DNA from: Sympetrum striolatum
Taxonomy: Eukaryota > Arthropoda > Insecta > Odonata > Libellulidae
Reading direction: 5' to 3'
DNA: 64,000 nucleotides
Assembly (NCBI GenBank): GCA_947579665.1
Contig: OX388347.1
Span: 20,762,562-20,826,561 of the forward strand
The notes beneath the pieces were generated by a model. That model made no database searches, was not told where the DNA came from, and saw only the letters and a list, made by a program, of their open reading frames with translations. Positions 1-13,399 of the stretch are shown here, piece by piece. Numbering within the stretch: the stretch's first letter is position 1; the number at the start of each line of letters is the position of its first letter. The position numbers and the translations under genes are program-made.

Positions 1-369
1 CGGACATGCTTCTACACTAACTTTAACTTTTTTGATTCTTTTCCCACGATTCATAGACAACTCTGAACACATTATTCGGTCTAAATACGACAGACATGAG
101 TCTAATGATTTGCATACTTTGATGAGCTCCGTAAACATCAATAAAAACTTGCGGTTATACAGGGTATTTTTTTAATAAAGAAATCATGGGACGGAGCTAG
201 ACTGATATAAAATTATCAACGAGCAGCGGCATAAATTATTGCGTCTTCTTGTGAATCCAAGGACGCCCATGGAGGCATTCTGCTTCTCGTCTGCAGACTC
301 TTACGATGAAGCGCCCATTAATCGAGCCGATAACTGACTCGAGAATACATTAGTGAAAACATTCGTTAG

Positions 370-1068
370 GTCTACTATGATGCTTGAGACCTCCAATTCA
401 CGACGAAACACTAAGTCTGCGGACTCAAGTAATTTCAGAGGAAGTGCACGACAACAAATACCTAGGAGTCACGTTTAGCAGTAACTTATCAATTATAGAG
501 CATATTCGAGATGCGATAGGAAAGGCGAATAGAATGCGAAGATTAACTGGAAGAACGTTGAGAGGATGCTTTCATCGAGAGTCAAAGAAATAGCTTATTT
601 TTCTCTTATTCGGCCGAGTCTAGTACTGCTGTGCGGTTTGGGACCCACACGAAGTAGGATTAGTCTCACAGATTTAGAGATGGTCCAGCGAAGAGCAGCC
701 CGATTCGTTTACAGGGATTTCAGGTTTGATAGCAGCGTTACGGCAATGATAGAGTCCCTCGGTTGGAATTCACTACAGATGATAAGATCTGAATTTCGTC
801 GGAAACTTTTCAGAAAAGTTCATTCGTTCAGAATTTATAGACGAAGTAAGTGAAATATTAGTGCCAGTAAGGAGCGAACGCGATCTCCGAGAGGCATCGA
901 CGAAGCGTTATAGGGAAGTAATCGCAAGGACGGATAATTACTTTTGGTCGTTTTTTCCCCAGGCTATTACAGATGCTAATAGGGAGAGATGAATAATGGT
1001 AGTGTATTACACCTCCTGCCATACGCCTCTGGCGGCTCGCAGGGTATACATCTAAATCTAAATTTAAA
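370..1068 (+). pseudogene. Degenerate LINE: reverse transcriptase C-terminus plus 3' end
   Basis: Frames across about 384-853 encode NKYLGVTFSSNLS, IGKANRMRRLTGRTLRG, IAYFSLIRPSL and MVQRRAARFV. These blocks are typical of the C-terminal part of Jockey-like insect LINE proteins. The reading frame shifts near 570 and again between about 630 and 680, and there are stops, so it is dead. The 3' end near 970-1068 carries GCCATACGCCTCTGGCGGC followed by a CATCTAAATCTAAAT tail. The same terminal motif occurs at 4841 and 18466. Confidence 0.75.
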
Positions 1069-4000
1069 CAAAAAAGAGAACAATGAAATGCTAGTACAAT
1101 TAGAATAACTTTTCTTGCCGTCACAACAATTTTCTCCAAACCAAAATTGCGAAGAAAACTTTGTTGTTAATACTCTAACTTTTTCTTGCAGATAATCTGT
1201 AAAAATCGACTAAACTTAAACTACCGGCGTTGAAAATTATAAAATAATACTCTTTAAGTGAGATGCCCGGTAAAAAACTTATCCCACAGGACGTAATCAA
1301 CGGAATGATAATTATAACGTAATCTTTCAGCATATTTTGGTTTCGGAAAGATTCCGTACTTTTTCTCATGACTATCTCGGTTTCGCAAATTTCTCACAGA
1401 AAGATTACCTGCCTCAAAGTAGCAGAATCGGTGAGTTTTGAATAAAAATAAAAGTTTAACTCTTAATGGCTTATAGATGAGCAAGGTTTTATTTTATTAT
1501 AGCAATGTTATTGAATTCACAGGGGCTTCCTAAGATAGGAATTGTATTATCAAATGAATAGCAGACCAATCTTTGCAAAAAGGTTTTCATTGGTAACTTG
1601 AAACGTCCGTCAGGCAGTCAACTAACCTTCGAATGCACATCTGAAAGCCATAAAAAGGGCACAAGGATGCAAAATGCAGTAAAACCTCGGCAGCACATTA
1701 TCTATTTCCGCTCGACAAGGCAGATGTATACAGTAAGACAAAAAAACTTTGTTCTGACCCACGGCTTCTACTTAAGGTCCATCCATTTCTGCTTAGAACA
1801 GGGTCTTAGGGGAAACAATCCTTTATGTATCTCCATGCACAAACAAAGAGAGTTTCCCTTCCGTGCGATTTCGCAAAAAAGAGGCGCCATTCCGAGTCTC
1901 CCCAGATGCACACGGTGCTGTCCGTACGGAAAACGGACGCTTCGAAAAGAGAACAAATCCAAACGTCGCGAGATTCCCAGATTACTCAGACGACAAACTA
2001 GATCAAACCGAGCGACGGCGACTAGGAATTTCTAGGTCAGCTTCCGACAAAAAGCATGACCTCACGCAAATGAAGGAGATGAGGCCAACAGAAATGCCAA
2101 GCGAATTATCCATTGGACAAGAAGTAATCCCAAATGAGAAAAATTATACAGGGAGTTCGAATGAAAAAAAAGAACTCTGATTCCTGTCAACTGTTCATCG
2201 AATACTTCATCACTAACTTGCAATTTTTACAATTGTCAATGCAATCATCGACGCGTTTATAAATTTCAGTTTCAGAAGACGACATATTGTTGTTTTTTAA
2301 ATTGTAAGGAGCATTGGCACTTACCAAAGATTTCTTTTTACGTGGTACTCCCATGTTGATTATCTAATGTCAGAAATATACAAATGATAAAAATATTTCC
2401 TCCTCAAAAAATTTCGTCATTATACGAAATACTATAAAAAACAATATCTCAGGAATAACACAATAGTTAATATCAAATTCGTGATCAACTTTAGAGCCTT
2501 ACCCTTCTTTCTACATTAAGGATTATTCCGAGGAACTGCTTCTAATGCAGTTGTACAAAATATATTTCGAAATGAATATAAACATCGATCGAAAGAGAAA
2601 GAAGCCTTTGAAAAATTTTCTTACAAATTATCAATTGTCTTTCAGAGTTTAAAAATCTAGGTCTTAAACTAAACTTTCGTAGGTAAAAAAAAGACAAACT
2701 AGGATTCCAATAAATATCAGCGTTTAAAAATTTTGCTGTTGTTGAAAGCTGAGGTTGAATTTATCAGCATAAGCGAGAATTAACATCGAGAATTAAGATT
2801 GAATAGCTAAGGCATCGATCTCCCTGGGCATACGAGCAGCACTGGGCGCCAACCAGGAAATGAAGCAGTGCATTGGCCGTGCGAAATGAAAGCGAGGGAA
2901 TCAAGTCGATGGAACCTGATTCTATGCATTCAGCTCAGCCGGTCCATTTGATACGTGCACATTAAACACCTTGCATTTACATGCATTCGTTATGAAGAGT
3001 GATTTGCAGTATAGCGCACCGATATGAGTGTATTTTGCCGCCAAGTGAATCGATCTTCTCGTATATTTAACCCGCAAAGTATAAAAATAATGCAAGAGTC
3101 GGTTATAGTCCTGAAGGAAGTGAATTCGCTCGAGGAGAATCTAACCAGCAAATCGTTTGTGTTAACCAAAAATTTCATTAAAAATTAAGCATACATTTCA
3201 AAATTCAAAATTTAAAAAGAATCTCTGCATCTGCGTTAAAGCATAAGTTACAAAATAAGCGTGATTATTAGGGGGCGATAATGAATTTGAAAATTAGGAG
3301 AAAATTTTAATTATATTATATGAATATGGCAAAAATAATAATTTGAAAAACGCACATTAATCTTTCACACGCAAGCGTATTGAAATCCCCTGGAGTTCCC
3401 CGAAATTTAAGGCTTCGCGATTCCTCGGCACGCACCTACTTGCACATTTAATTTTATGCAAGACACGATGCACCTGAGAGGAAGTGTGTAATTAACGCGC
3501 ACCACACCTTCCATACTTATGGTATACATCCCGCATTTAATACTTTTTCCCGCAAATTTAAAATTGCAAAAATATAAAATATTACAGCAATTTTCTAATA
3601 CATCTCGTAAATGAATGTTCTTCTAGCGAGGAATGGCTTTCGGGGCATTCACTTCCCTCTGCAGACATTTTACACGAGTCAACAATGGACGGCACGAGAT
3701 TTTAACGAGACCACTTAAGCAATCCGAAAACCCGAAGCGAAGAGGATCGAAAAGCAGAGCGCCATTCGGAAGACGCGACCGAGCAACATCTTAAAAAAAG
3801 GAGCGATCGTCGACGTTAATATCTGAATAGCGATCGATAGGTGTCTGGCCAAGGGCTGCTCCTTCCACAGACTGCCTTTAATATCGAGATGTGGAAAAGA
3901 GCTCTCGAACGTACGTTCCAAACGGGAAGACGCTTCAAATTCCTTCCAATTTGGGGCATTCCAGAGGGACTGATGTAATTAATCGACGACGAAACGAATT

Positions 4001-4840
4001 CATTCACAGGGCGCAGCTTCTAATCCGTCCACTTAAGGCGAAAAAGAGGGCGTGGCGACGAAGGACAAAGACACTGTTCATTCCGAGAGATAGCCATCGC
4101 CTCGCCTCGACGACTCCTAAATACGGACGCGCCTCCGAAATGTTGACAGCGAAAGAAAGAAGATGTGTAAGCGAACTGGAGTGACACCGTTTTGAAATTT
4201 AACAAAAGCGAACCGTGACACGGCTTTGAAAACCACTCTGACGGACATTTTTATTGAATGCGGCGCAACGTTTACTTTACGAGGAGTACGGATTCTGGGT
4301 GAAGATTCTTTCTCTCGAAACGCGGTTGAAACCAGGGAAAAAGAATTTTTGAATAACTCGACGAGGTCGAGGGTGACGCAGAGTTGTTGGCATTTGTCTA
4401 ATGTGCGATCAGAACTGAAATGAGGGTCAGGAGGTTTCGAAGATATGAATACTTCGAAATAGTTTGAAAATTGGGATTTCTCCATCAGAGTAACGACTGA
4501 ATATTCTATGAAATCACAACAATTTATTGAAACAGACATTTACAGAACGGCTTAGCATACATGAGGCTTAACTTTTCCTTTTAAGAATAATTTACTACAC
4601 GGACATACAAGCGCATTTAAAGATATATTTCCTCTTACATATTTTAAGCCCTCTCAATGATTTGACGCAAATTGGCTTAAGACTCGAGATGGCCGAATAA
4701 AGAATGAAGCAATATATAGGGTTAATATATATATAATGATGCTGAATAAGTTAGTTAAAATATACTTAATAGAAGTCGTGGATCAATAATGCTACGAAAC
4801 ATTTTGGTGGAATCCAGGAGGGGTCAGTGTAAAATATACT
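1069..4840. other. No gene recognised
   Basis: Open frames here (the longest about 145 codons at 1598-2035) lack any family resemblance and fall within chance length. The stretch at 3.7-4.2 kb is notably CG-rich, but no promoter or exon could be defined. Confidence 0.6.
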
Positions 4841-5190
4841 TCATCTACATCTACATTAATACCCTACAAGCCGCCTTTCAGCGTGTGGCAGGTACTTATG
4901 AGCGAAACAAACGAAAGTATTACATTCTCGAAGGAATTCGTTGTCTCTGCGGTGCATGAATACATTTGCAAATCTGAGGCCAGAAGATGAGTGGGCGGAG
5001 GACGTACTCTTAAGAATGTGAAGTAGGATTGATAATAAGACGAGATTGAGAATAATGAGTCCTCTTACATCTAGCCCATCTCCTTTAAGAATTCGAAAAG
5101 AGGTAGCGATAAAAAGATACAACGAAAGAAAACTATTTTGAGAAAGGCAGACTGAGAAATGATCGAACACGCGGTCGATGGATCGCAATG
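4841..5190 (-). mobile_element. LINE 3'-end relic (same family as the one at 370-1068)
   Basis: TTCATCTACATCTACATTAA followed by ATACCC, AAGCCGCC and GCGTGTGGCAGG matches, in reverse orientation, the terminal motif of the copy ending near 1068. The element therefore runs on the minus strand with its 3' end at about 4841. The upstream extent is a guess from loss of recognisable sequence; no protein block was identified. Confidence 0.55.
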
Positions 5191-6481
5191 TATTTCAATA
5201 AATTCACGAAAATACAACGCAACGAAAAGTTGTGCTTCACTGAGATATAAATGAGACCGCAGACATGAAAAATTTTATTGAGATCAGCGGAAAGAAAGGC
5301 TTTCGCAGAATTTCATTTCAAGAAATGTCTTTTCTTCGGAGACCGACAAAGAAATTCGCGATGGAAGCTGTTTAAATCGTTACAAAAGGGAATTATAAAA
5401 CGTTACAAAAACGAATCTGAAGATTCCGGGACATGAGCTACATAAAAATGAAACAAAATTTATACGATAAAAATAACGAAAAAAGATGAACCGTTGCTTT
5501 AAAAATGGAATATCACCGAAATAATTTTATTATTACTAGAAATTTGTCAAACAAATTTCATCAGAAAAAATTGTTAACAACTGCTAAAGAGGTTGGAGAA
5601 TCGAAAAGTTGTTTAGCATTTCATGGATTAATTAGTAAAATCTGATTTAAAATAGTTTGTAAAAAACTTACTTCTCTTAAAAAAAGTAACCGGAATTTTT
5701 AGGCAGTATTATTTGTCAGGCAAAAATATAATTTATCTATATTATTCATCTAAAGATAAATCAATAGGACAATCCGAATGGTCGCTAAACATTAGGGCTG
5801 TGGAAAAGTATACCCATGACTCAGGTTTGAAGAATGAACTCCAAGTCGAAATGTCAATGATGTTAAAAAACGACACGGATTAATATCTCATAACTTCCGG
5901 TTACAAGAAGATGGCAAAGCAAGAGTACATGAAAGGAGCATTTACGAATACTAAAATCAAGATCACGATGCAAATTTAATTATTGGGGAGAATTCGAAGT
6001 AATGCGACAGCGAATGTTGAATAAAAGTTAATCTTAACGTAGAAATAAAAATAAAAAATACGAACGAAAACTGGAAATAGAAACTCCAGCTAAAATAATT
6101 CCAGACTACAGTCACAGTATACAAGATGAACGGAATTGGTGTATAGAATACTGGAGCATCAAGAATATGATTCTGGAACGTATTAGAACTAGGAGGAGTC
6201 CCTCGAATCTCTGCAAAGCTGTAGCTGGCTACTCTTAAAAAGCTACCGCCAGAGGTCCATTGAAAGATCGTTACGAGATAGAGGTGGGGGCCTCCCTCTT
6301 GTTCGGCCAAATTTCGCCTAGGTGGTCGGCCTCCCTCCCGACAACTAGGCAAATACGCGTAGATGTAGGAGCTTCGGGAGGGGCGGAAAGAGGGGTCGTG
6401 ACCCGAAAAGGGAGTGGGGCGGCGAAGCGAACAGGGTCGATACCAGACATAGGAGGGGGCGGCGGGAGAGAACCACCCCCG

Positions 6482-6496
6482 GTTGCCCATGGCAAC
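6482..6496. promoter_or_regulatory. X-box-like palindrome in a GC-rich patch
   Basis: GTTGCC-CAT-GGCAAC is a perfect inverted repeat with a 3-base spacer. It fits the RFX-factor X-box consensus GTNRCC-N(0-3)-RGYAAC. It lies in a GC-rich patch (about 6270-6550) within AT-rich sequence. No transcription unit is attached to it, so function is inferred from the motif only. Confidence 0.3.
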
Positions 6497-8293
6497 GGCC
6501 GCCTCAGCTTCCCACGCTCATCGCACAACGCATCGCACCTCCCGACCTGCATTCGAATACTTTACATTTTATTCTCCATAGTAGAAATGGTAAAGCGCAT
6601 GCAAATGAAGAAAGGAATACTCAACGCTTTAACCACGGAGCAAACAGCTTTACGATTCAGAACCAGCGAAAAAGAAGCCTAAATCTTGAATGGCTGAATT
6701 TTAAAATTCTCATTCGGTCCGGGAACAAAATGCAATTTTAGAAGAATAATTTCACACGTTTAACGACCTTTCATGCAATAAAAACAGCACTTGAAGTATC
6801 TCCCTTTGAACATTTCCTCCTTTCCTGTGTAAGAGTAATCTCGAAACATGGAATAAATACGAAATTTACAAAAATTTTCGGAACGAGAATACTAAAATTC
6901 GTCGCCCCTGAATAGCTCCACAAATCTAAGGAAACACATCGCAATTACGTTAGCATAAATGACTAAATTCGCCCCAATTTCTGAAAACATATTAAGCGGA
7001 ACGAAGCTGAAGAGTCCAGGGAGAGAACAGGGCCGAGCAAAGAGCTGCACTTGCAAATGACCACTCCCATATCCAGCAGAGGAAAAAAAGTGTCAGGCGA
7101 TAAAGTAACAAGAATGCGAAAGGGGTTCTTCTAAAAAGGGTCGCCCATAAGAGTCATTCGTTAAATTATTTAACAAAAAGCATATTTGCTTACAACCTAT
7201 GCTACTGTATCCATTAGCACCTTAGATAGGACGAGCAAACACAGAAATCAATATGTGAGAGGAGTTGAGAGTGATAAGACCTATGTTAATTTTTTTAAAT
7301 GTACGTAAAACTATTATTCTACTGCTGGCTTTTCAATACTATAGACAACTTGGGATAAAAGTAATCTGTATTTAGTTTTGTCGTACATACTACTTCCAAA
7401 CACAAAAAACAATCTTTACAAGTCAGCTATGGGATTTAAAGAGACCTTCCGGAGGAAACTCTTTTAAATTCCGATTTAATTTTAGACTCTTCAGACCCAC
7501 TCCCAAGAGTAAGAAGCTAATCACACATTCCTTTCTTAAACCAATATCAAATTTTAATATGAAACCTATTTCATAATTGGATGATCTATGAATTACTCGG
7601 TGAAGCCAAGTAAATTCCATGAATTCAGTCATTCTTTCCGATGTAGTACTTTATACATAACTTAGAATTACAAGGGTAATGTGGCTAATGAAGTAATGGA
7701 AATGACCCTTGAATGTGTAAGTGTAGAGAAAGATTCACCAAAGCGATGTTACGGCGAACTTGTTAATGAATAATGTCTATAACTGACGAAAATAACTGCA
7801 GATCCGAGCCTGAACGAATCCATCGAACAATTACACCCCCGTAGGATACTGAATTTGCCGCTCTCAGGCGACCGAGGGGCCGCAGATTAAAAGCGAGATA
7901 AAATCGAAAGAGAAAAAGTGTCACGCTCATTAAATGGCGGACATTCGCAAGGAGCAATCGCGGAGTCGTTGACACGGCGAGTACAATAGAGGGCGTGCCT
8001 GATGCGCTGTCTACGACGAATCCATGACCCATTGGCAAATCGATTGTGCTGAGGGGGGCCTCGCCATTGCACCGACGCACACTAACGATCATCGAAACAT
8101 CATGTCGAACCAAAATTATGAATGGAGGAACGCAAAGCTTTTTACTCTTATTTACATTTACAGAAGGATTCAAAAACACGGATACGTGCCTTGATTCTCA
8201 TATCTTGATGAAACATTTTTCATTTGCCTTCAAAGCAGAGGAATGATAAAGGTGCATCTTACATTCACTTTATCGCAATCTTATTTATGATAG

Positions 8294-8334
8294 TGATGAT
8301 ATGAAAGCTACAGAGGTATGAGTGAAGCTGAATG
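8294..8334 (+). repeat. Interspersed repeat, copy 1
   Basis: TGATGATATGA, then GAGGTATGAGTGAAGCTGAA, matches a second copy at 19549-19590 in the same orientation. Flanks do not align well. It may be a SINE relic. Confidence 0.4.
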
Positions 8335-8950
8335 ATATAATTAACGTCCAGCATTACGTATTGTCAAGAAAAATGTTATTCTAAATTGTGAGTAATTGTT
8401 CTTAACTTACGAGGAATTGCTCCGCTTTTAGCATAAAGGATTGACGAGGAATTCAAGGTAAAACTACCTCACTCCTCATCTTAACCAGTAATTTTCATTC
8501 CCATCCCCTAGCACTTCGTAGTTTGTCACTTTGGGCTGCTGATGAATGCTACGATATGTATACAATATTAATACGACGATTAGTTGCTCTTTAAAAAAAT
8601 AGCAATGGTCTTACAATTAGAGGAAAGAAAGGACGATACTCCGAAGGAAAACTTGCAAGAGGAAAGAAGCATGATGATATTGATGCAGTTTCTTATCTTG
8701 TGGTCAAGATAAAGAGGCAAAAAATTCCCCAATAGGGAAAAAAATCTTGGAACGACCACAGTTTAAAGTAAAGAGGGTGGAGAAAAGATAGAGCGAGAAA
8801 AAGCGGAAGAAGGCTTCGTAAGAAGATAAAGGAGAGACAACGAAGACGGATGAGTGACACTAAGGAAAGCGTTGGAGAGGGCGTGGTGCTGAAGACAACG
8901 CGGTGACGCCACACCAATTTTGTAGGCCTAGAATTGAATCCCTCTTAATA

Positions 8951-9224
8951 TGTTGGCGCTGGATGCTAAGGTAGAAGAATAGATTATGGTGTAGGGGAGA
9001 GATGGAATTTATTCACATCAAGAAAGAGGAAATAGACCAGCAATAGTCTTTGAATTAACCGTGGAAAATGTGGAGAAAATGACAATTTGTTGGAGCAGAA
9101 TTTTAAGGCAGAAGAATAGGAAAAGGTGTAGAAGAAAGATGGAATTAATTGACACCAAGATAGAGGAAATAATCTTGCAATAGCCTTCTGAGTTATCCGT
9201 GTAACAGGTGGAGAAAATAAGAAC
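8951..9224. repeat. Diverged tandem duplication, 137-bp unit
   Basis: Copies 8951-9087 and 9088-9224 share TGTTGG, AAGGYAGAAGAATAG, GATGGAATT, GAGGAAATA and GGTGGAGAAAAT/ATGTGGAGAAAAT in the same order at a constant 137-bp offset. No coding content is evident. Confidence 0.7.
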
Positions 9225-9892
9225 GACAGGACTTCATCATGGAATAGATAGGGAGCTGAAGTGAGAGGCAAGTAACACATTCGATGATTGTGGTCTACTT
9301 GAGAAAATAGTAAGTCTTCCGAGTCAGTGAAAGAGGCGTGAGACCAAATGAAATAGGAATTTCAAATGGGCACAGTTAGAACAAGCAACTTTTCCCCAAA
9401 ACCGTAGTATCTGCAAACTTAAACTGTGACAATGACCTACTCGAAGAAGAAAACTAACGACACACCCCTGCGAAGCGGTGAAAGGTGCGATTCTTCTGGC
9501 GCTAGGAATGTACCACATTCATCAGTTCAATATTCTTGGTATCTTTACGATGATTCAGAGGGAAACTATGAATACCAAAGTAGAACAAGCTTTCTACAGA
9601 TTCTGTGATGAGAGCATGTCTACTTCATCATAATGACATTCTAAAATATCATTAAATCATGATGCTCCGGGGTATTACATCACAGCATTTGGATACATTC
9701 CGTATCTGAATCTTTCCTTACAGAATCCGAAGCATGAATAGCAAAGATTTAATTAAACAATCGCAGAGACGCGATAAGAAGCCTAACAATTACTCAATGA
9801 CCCAAAACCCGTTCGATTTACGATTAGAACGTATAAAGTAGGAGGGTAAGGCTGCTTTTAATCAGACTGGAACAAATGAAAAGATTAATGAT

Positions 9893-9934
9893 GACTCATG
9901 GAGTCATCCTAACCTGAGGATGATTCTATGAGTC
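9893..9934. repeat. Inverted repeat (18-bp arms, 6-bp loop)
   Basis: GACTCATGGAGTCATCCT (9893-9910) pairs with AGGATGATTCTATGAGTC (9917-9934) at 16 of 18 positions. Each arm end also contains an AP-1-like TGACTCA or its near variant. It may be a tiny palindromic element. Confidence 0.6.
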
Positions 9935-12900
9935 GAAATCATAGTAGTTTCCAAATAAAAATGTCCTGCGGATAGTAAAAGTCAATCATCAATCATTTAT
10001 TCCTGATGGAGACTTACCTCGAAGTCACGGCCCAAGCAGTGGATTATAAAAGCGAAGACTATTACACATTTACCATTTTTTTCTTATAAAGGAAATGACT
10101 GTCTTCGATCAAATTAGGAAGTCCAAGACAAAAATATAAAGGTAAATACGCAATAGAAAGAGCTGTAAATACACTGATGAAAATGAATTCAGGATGAAGG
10201 GAATCCGATAGACAAATTCATTATAGAAGACGCGACGGGTTATCTCGGTTAGATTTTTCCAGTATGTTCTGCGTCGCGAGAGGGAAATTTTAATTCAATT
10301 ATTTTGAAATCTCGGTCTGTACAGAAAAGTACAATGCTGGACGAGGAAAACATTTGAGACAACTCGAAGCGGATAGTAAGCGAGAAACCTTATAGAACTA
10401 TGATGTGGCGAAGACGAATTAATTTATAACAGTATTTCTACGAATAGTATAAGTTGCAGCAATCGGAGGCGGAATTTGTGACCGGATCGGATACACGTAG
10501 ATTAACGATCGCAGCACACGCAATTCCGCCTAAATCGGAAGGAACAACTTAAGGAAAAGAACCCACAAGAAAGTTATCGAAGTTAAACCACAATGAGGAA
10601 ATGCTTTTCAGAGTCCTGAGGTCTTTCGAAACACAAAGGATCTGTCGCAGGAGTGGTGGCTTACAAGATGCAATGGGAATGCAGTTCGAATGCAAAAGGC
10701 GATGTCGAAACGAGGGGGTGGGGCGGAAGAAAGTGGAGTTAACGACCGAGAGGATTGCCGAAATCACAATCCACGAATTCTGAACGCGGTTGGAGGCTAA
10801 TCTATAGGGATTACTCAAAACAATTAGGAAGAATACCTACGATACTAACAAATTCCTTACGATCTCCAGGAGATCTCAACTACTGTTGAACCGTTAGAGT
10901 TCCTAAAGCACGTTTTCTACTATACCGGAGCTACATAGTCTTAATTTAATTGATTATATCAATGGTGTAAAATACTAAATATGCAAATGATGGAAAAGAA
11001 GTTAGACTCAGGACAGAAAAGCATGCTACTTAACCCAAGGTTGTACAACACTATTAATATAAAATTAAAAATAATCCATTCAGGGAAGAGTAACATAAAA
11101 CTCAACAAACCTGACATTATCCAGAAAATAAAGACTCTTGGAAGACTAAGGAATAAAAAAATGCCAACGTTCAAATAGGGTTTAACAGGTACTAGCGTGC
11201 AAAAAAATTGCAACGCTAAGCAAGCATTGCACGAAACTTCGCAATCATCTATTTTAGTCTTACAGAATCGCAGAGACGAGATTAGAAACCATTATTCATT
11301 AGGAGCGAAAGCGAAAAGACTGTGGGAACACGTATAACGTTTTTATTCGTGCAACTACTTCTCCTTGTGGATTACTGCTGCCCAAATCGGATGGACGATT
11401 TCGAAAAGGACCTCCAGTGGCGAGGCTCATATCGCTGTCGGAAAAGAAATCGCTCTCAGGGCATCCTCAAGCAGGGACACGTCTGAGGAACGTGCATTGC
11501 TGGAGGAAAGGAATTTCGCCACTCGGTTGAGAAAGAAAACATCGAAAGGCCAAACGTGAACACAGATGGGATTACAAGCGAGCTGTTCGAGATATCTGCT
11601 TATTATCGAATCAACGCGGGACTTTTAATAAGTGATGTTCCAGGAAATATCTCCTTCCGAGAAATCAATAAAATACAAGAGTTCTCTCAGAATAACAATT
11701 AAAGGCTTAGCAATTAAATCTTGAAAACCCTTCCGCATTTCATCGGCTGCGGTGACATTGGGTAACATAATAAACATTAGAATCAGGAATTTGATGCAAA
11801 AGAAGTACCAAGAAAAGCAATATTAATGAATTAAATTCTTTAATTTTGGTAATTTCACTTATGCCGGAATCTAATTAAATGTTCAGCAACCAATGTATAT
11901 ATGTACGAAAAATTAACATATTTCAATGATACAAATTACTATAATTTTTTACTAGAGTATTTGTAGATAATGCTTCAATAGAATGAGTGAATTCAATATT
12001 TCATAAATTGTTCACGCTGAAGTCCTTGGAAACTAAGTTATTGAGCATATTTCTCTGACAAGAAATTTATCATAGACTTACAGAGAAATGTCGTCTCAAC
12101 AATTTAAATAAATCTCAGGCTGAAATAAGCGGTTGGATATGAAAATTCCATTTCCGCGTATTCTATTCAACATTCCTTTTCCGCGAATACGTATTAACGT
12201 GATCTCTGCCCATTCTGCGTAATGAAGATGACTAAAGCCAGCCACCAAAATGCGGAAGTAATACCGGATTTAACAGACGAGAGAATCGCTGGCTGTGATG
12301 AGAAATCATGACGCCATATACACCGCGAATCTATTACAGGAATGCAATTTATGATAAGTCGATTTTTATCGATTGAGAACCAGGAAGACAACTCGGCAGG
12401 CGAATGGATCGAGAGTTGATGCAATGGATGATTACACAAGAAACAAATAATTGAAAAACTATAATAATGGGAACCAAAGTTGGTTTTCAACAAAATTAGT
12501 AAATTAATTCATAATGTAATATTAGGAGAAAGGGGTTGACGCTTGGGTTGCCAGACGTATCAAGCTGGAATGGCTACGCAACTTAATTCCCACATTTAAA
12601 ATATAATAAAGAGGAACAAGATCTTTTAATGGACTTGAGTACTTAAACAAAACCAAATTAATCTTTTCTAAAATAATTACTTCGTATAAACAAACTATTA
12701 CCTTTTTTAATTTTCCAAATGAAAATTATTATCCTCGCTAGACGAGTTTAAGGCTTAGTAATAAAACGGTTAATGAAAATAAGTCCTACTAATCTTTGAC
12801 GCAAAAGAGGAGATTTTAGATCAAATGATTAAACCGCAGCAAATCAGAAAACGACTTTTAAAATAAACGTCCGCTAAAGGATTTGTTAATTAATTAAGTA

Positions 12901-13105
12901 ACCTTCATATTATCAATTACTACAGCGAAAATCTCATCGACAAATAAAAATCCCGGTAAAGCATTAGGAATTTGATTGGAAATCTGTTCATTGAATATGT
13001 TACCGTCAGTAATGTATAAATAGATCATAAGACAGAGGTCTGGCAACCCTGTGGCGTCATTTAGAGGGCATATCGCAGCAGGAGGACAATGCAGACGGTG
13101 CTTAC

Positions 13106-13399
13106 CTCAGCTGCTTCCTCCTTGGCCACTTCCCCATTCTTCGTAGAGTCATCTTTTGGTTTGACTTTCTCTCGGCGAGAGAAGCTGATGGATCGCAGGG
13201 ACCACTTCTTCTTCTTCTCTTTCTTGGGCTTTCCCTCCTTGGCCGCTTCTGGGGCCGCCGCCGCTGCCTCTTCTGCGGTCGCATCGACTCCGTTGGCTGC
13301 TGGTGCGGCCGCCTCCTCTTCTTCGGGTCCTCCACCGTTCACTACCACCACAGCCTCCGCACCTCCTCCTCCATTTGCCGCCGGCGCTTCTTCCGTCGC
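13106..13399 (-). CDS. Akap200: Akap200/MARCKS-like effector-domain exon
   Basis: This exon has 98 codons, phase 0 at both ends. The acceptor is TTTGATTTGCAG before GCGACGGAAGAA and the donor GAG/GTAAGC. It encodes ATEEAPAANGGGG, an Ala/Glu tract, then a lysine-rich block with WSLRSISFSRRE. It is very GC- and CG-rich compared with its surroundings. Open frames on the opposite strand here are shadows of this composition. Confidence 0.85.

Larger units (their letters stand above)
5191..13105. other. No gene recognised; downstream part of the Akap200-like transcription unit or intergenic
   Basis: Missing 3' exons of the Akap200-like gene could lie here, but I could not identify any. The stretch holds a GC-rich patch with an X-box-like palindrome (6270-6550), a 137-bp tandem duplication (8951-9224) and a hairpin (9893-9934). 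Confidence 0.5.

Noticed and set aside
1598..2035. 145-codon open frame on the plus strand
   Set aside because: Its length is within chance for a 64-kb window. No recognisable domain or splice context, and it overlaps other open frames.
7763..8179. 138-codon minus-strand frame in a GC-rich patch
   Set aside because: No domain recognised, no fitting splice borders found, and other frames in the patch are also open.
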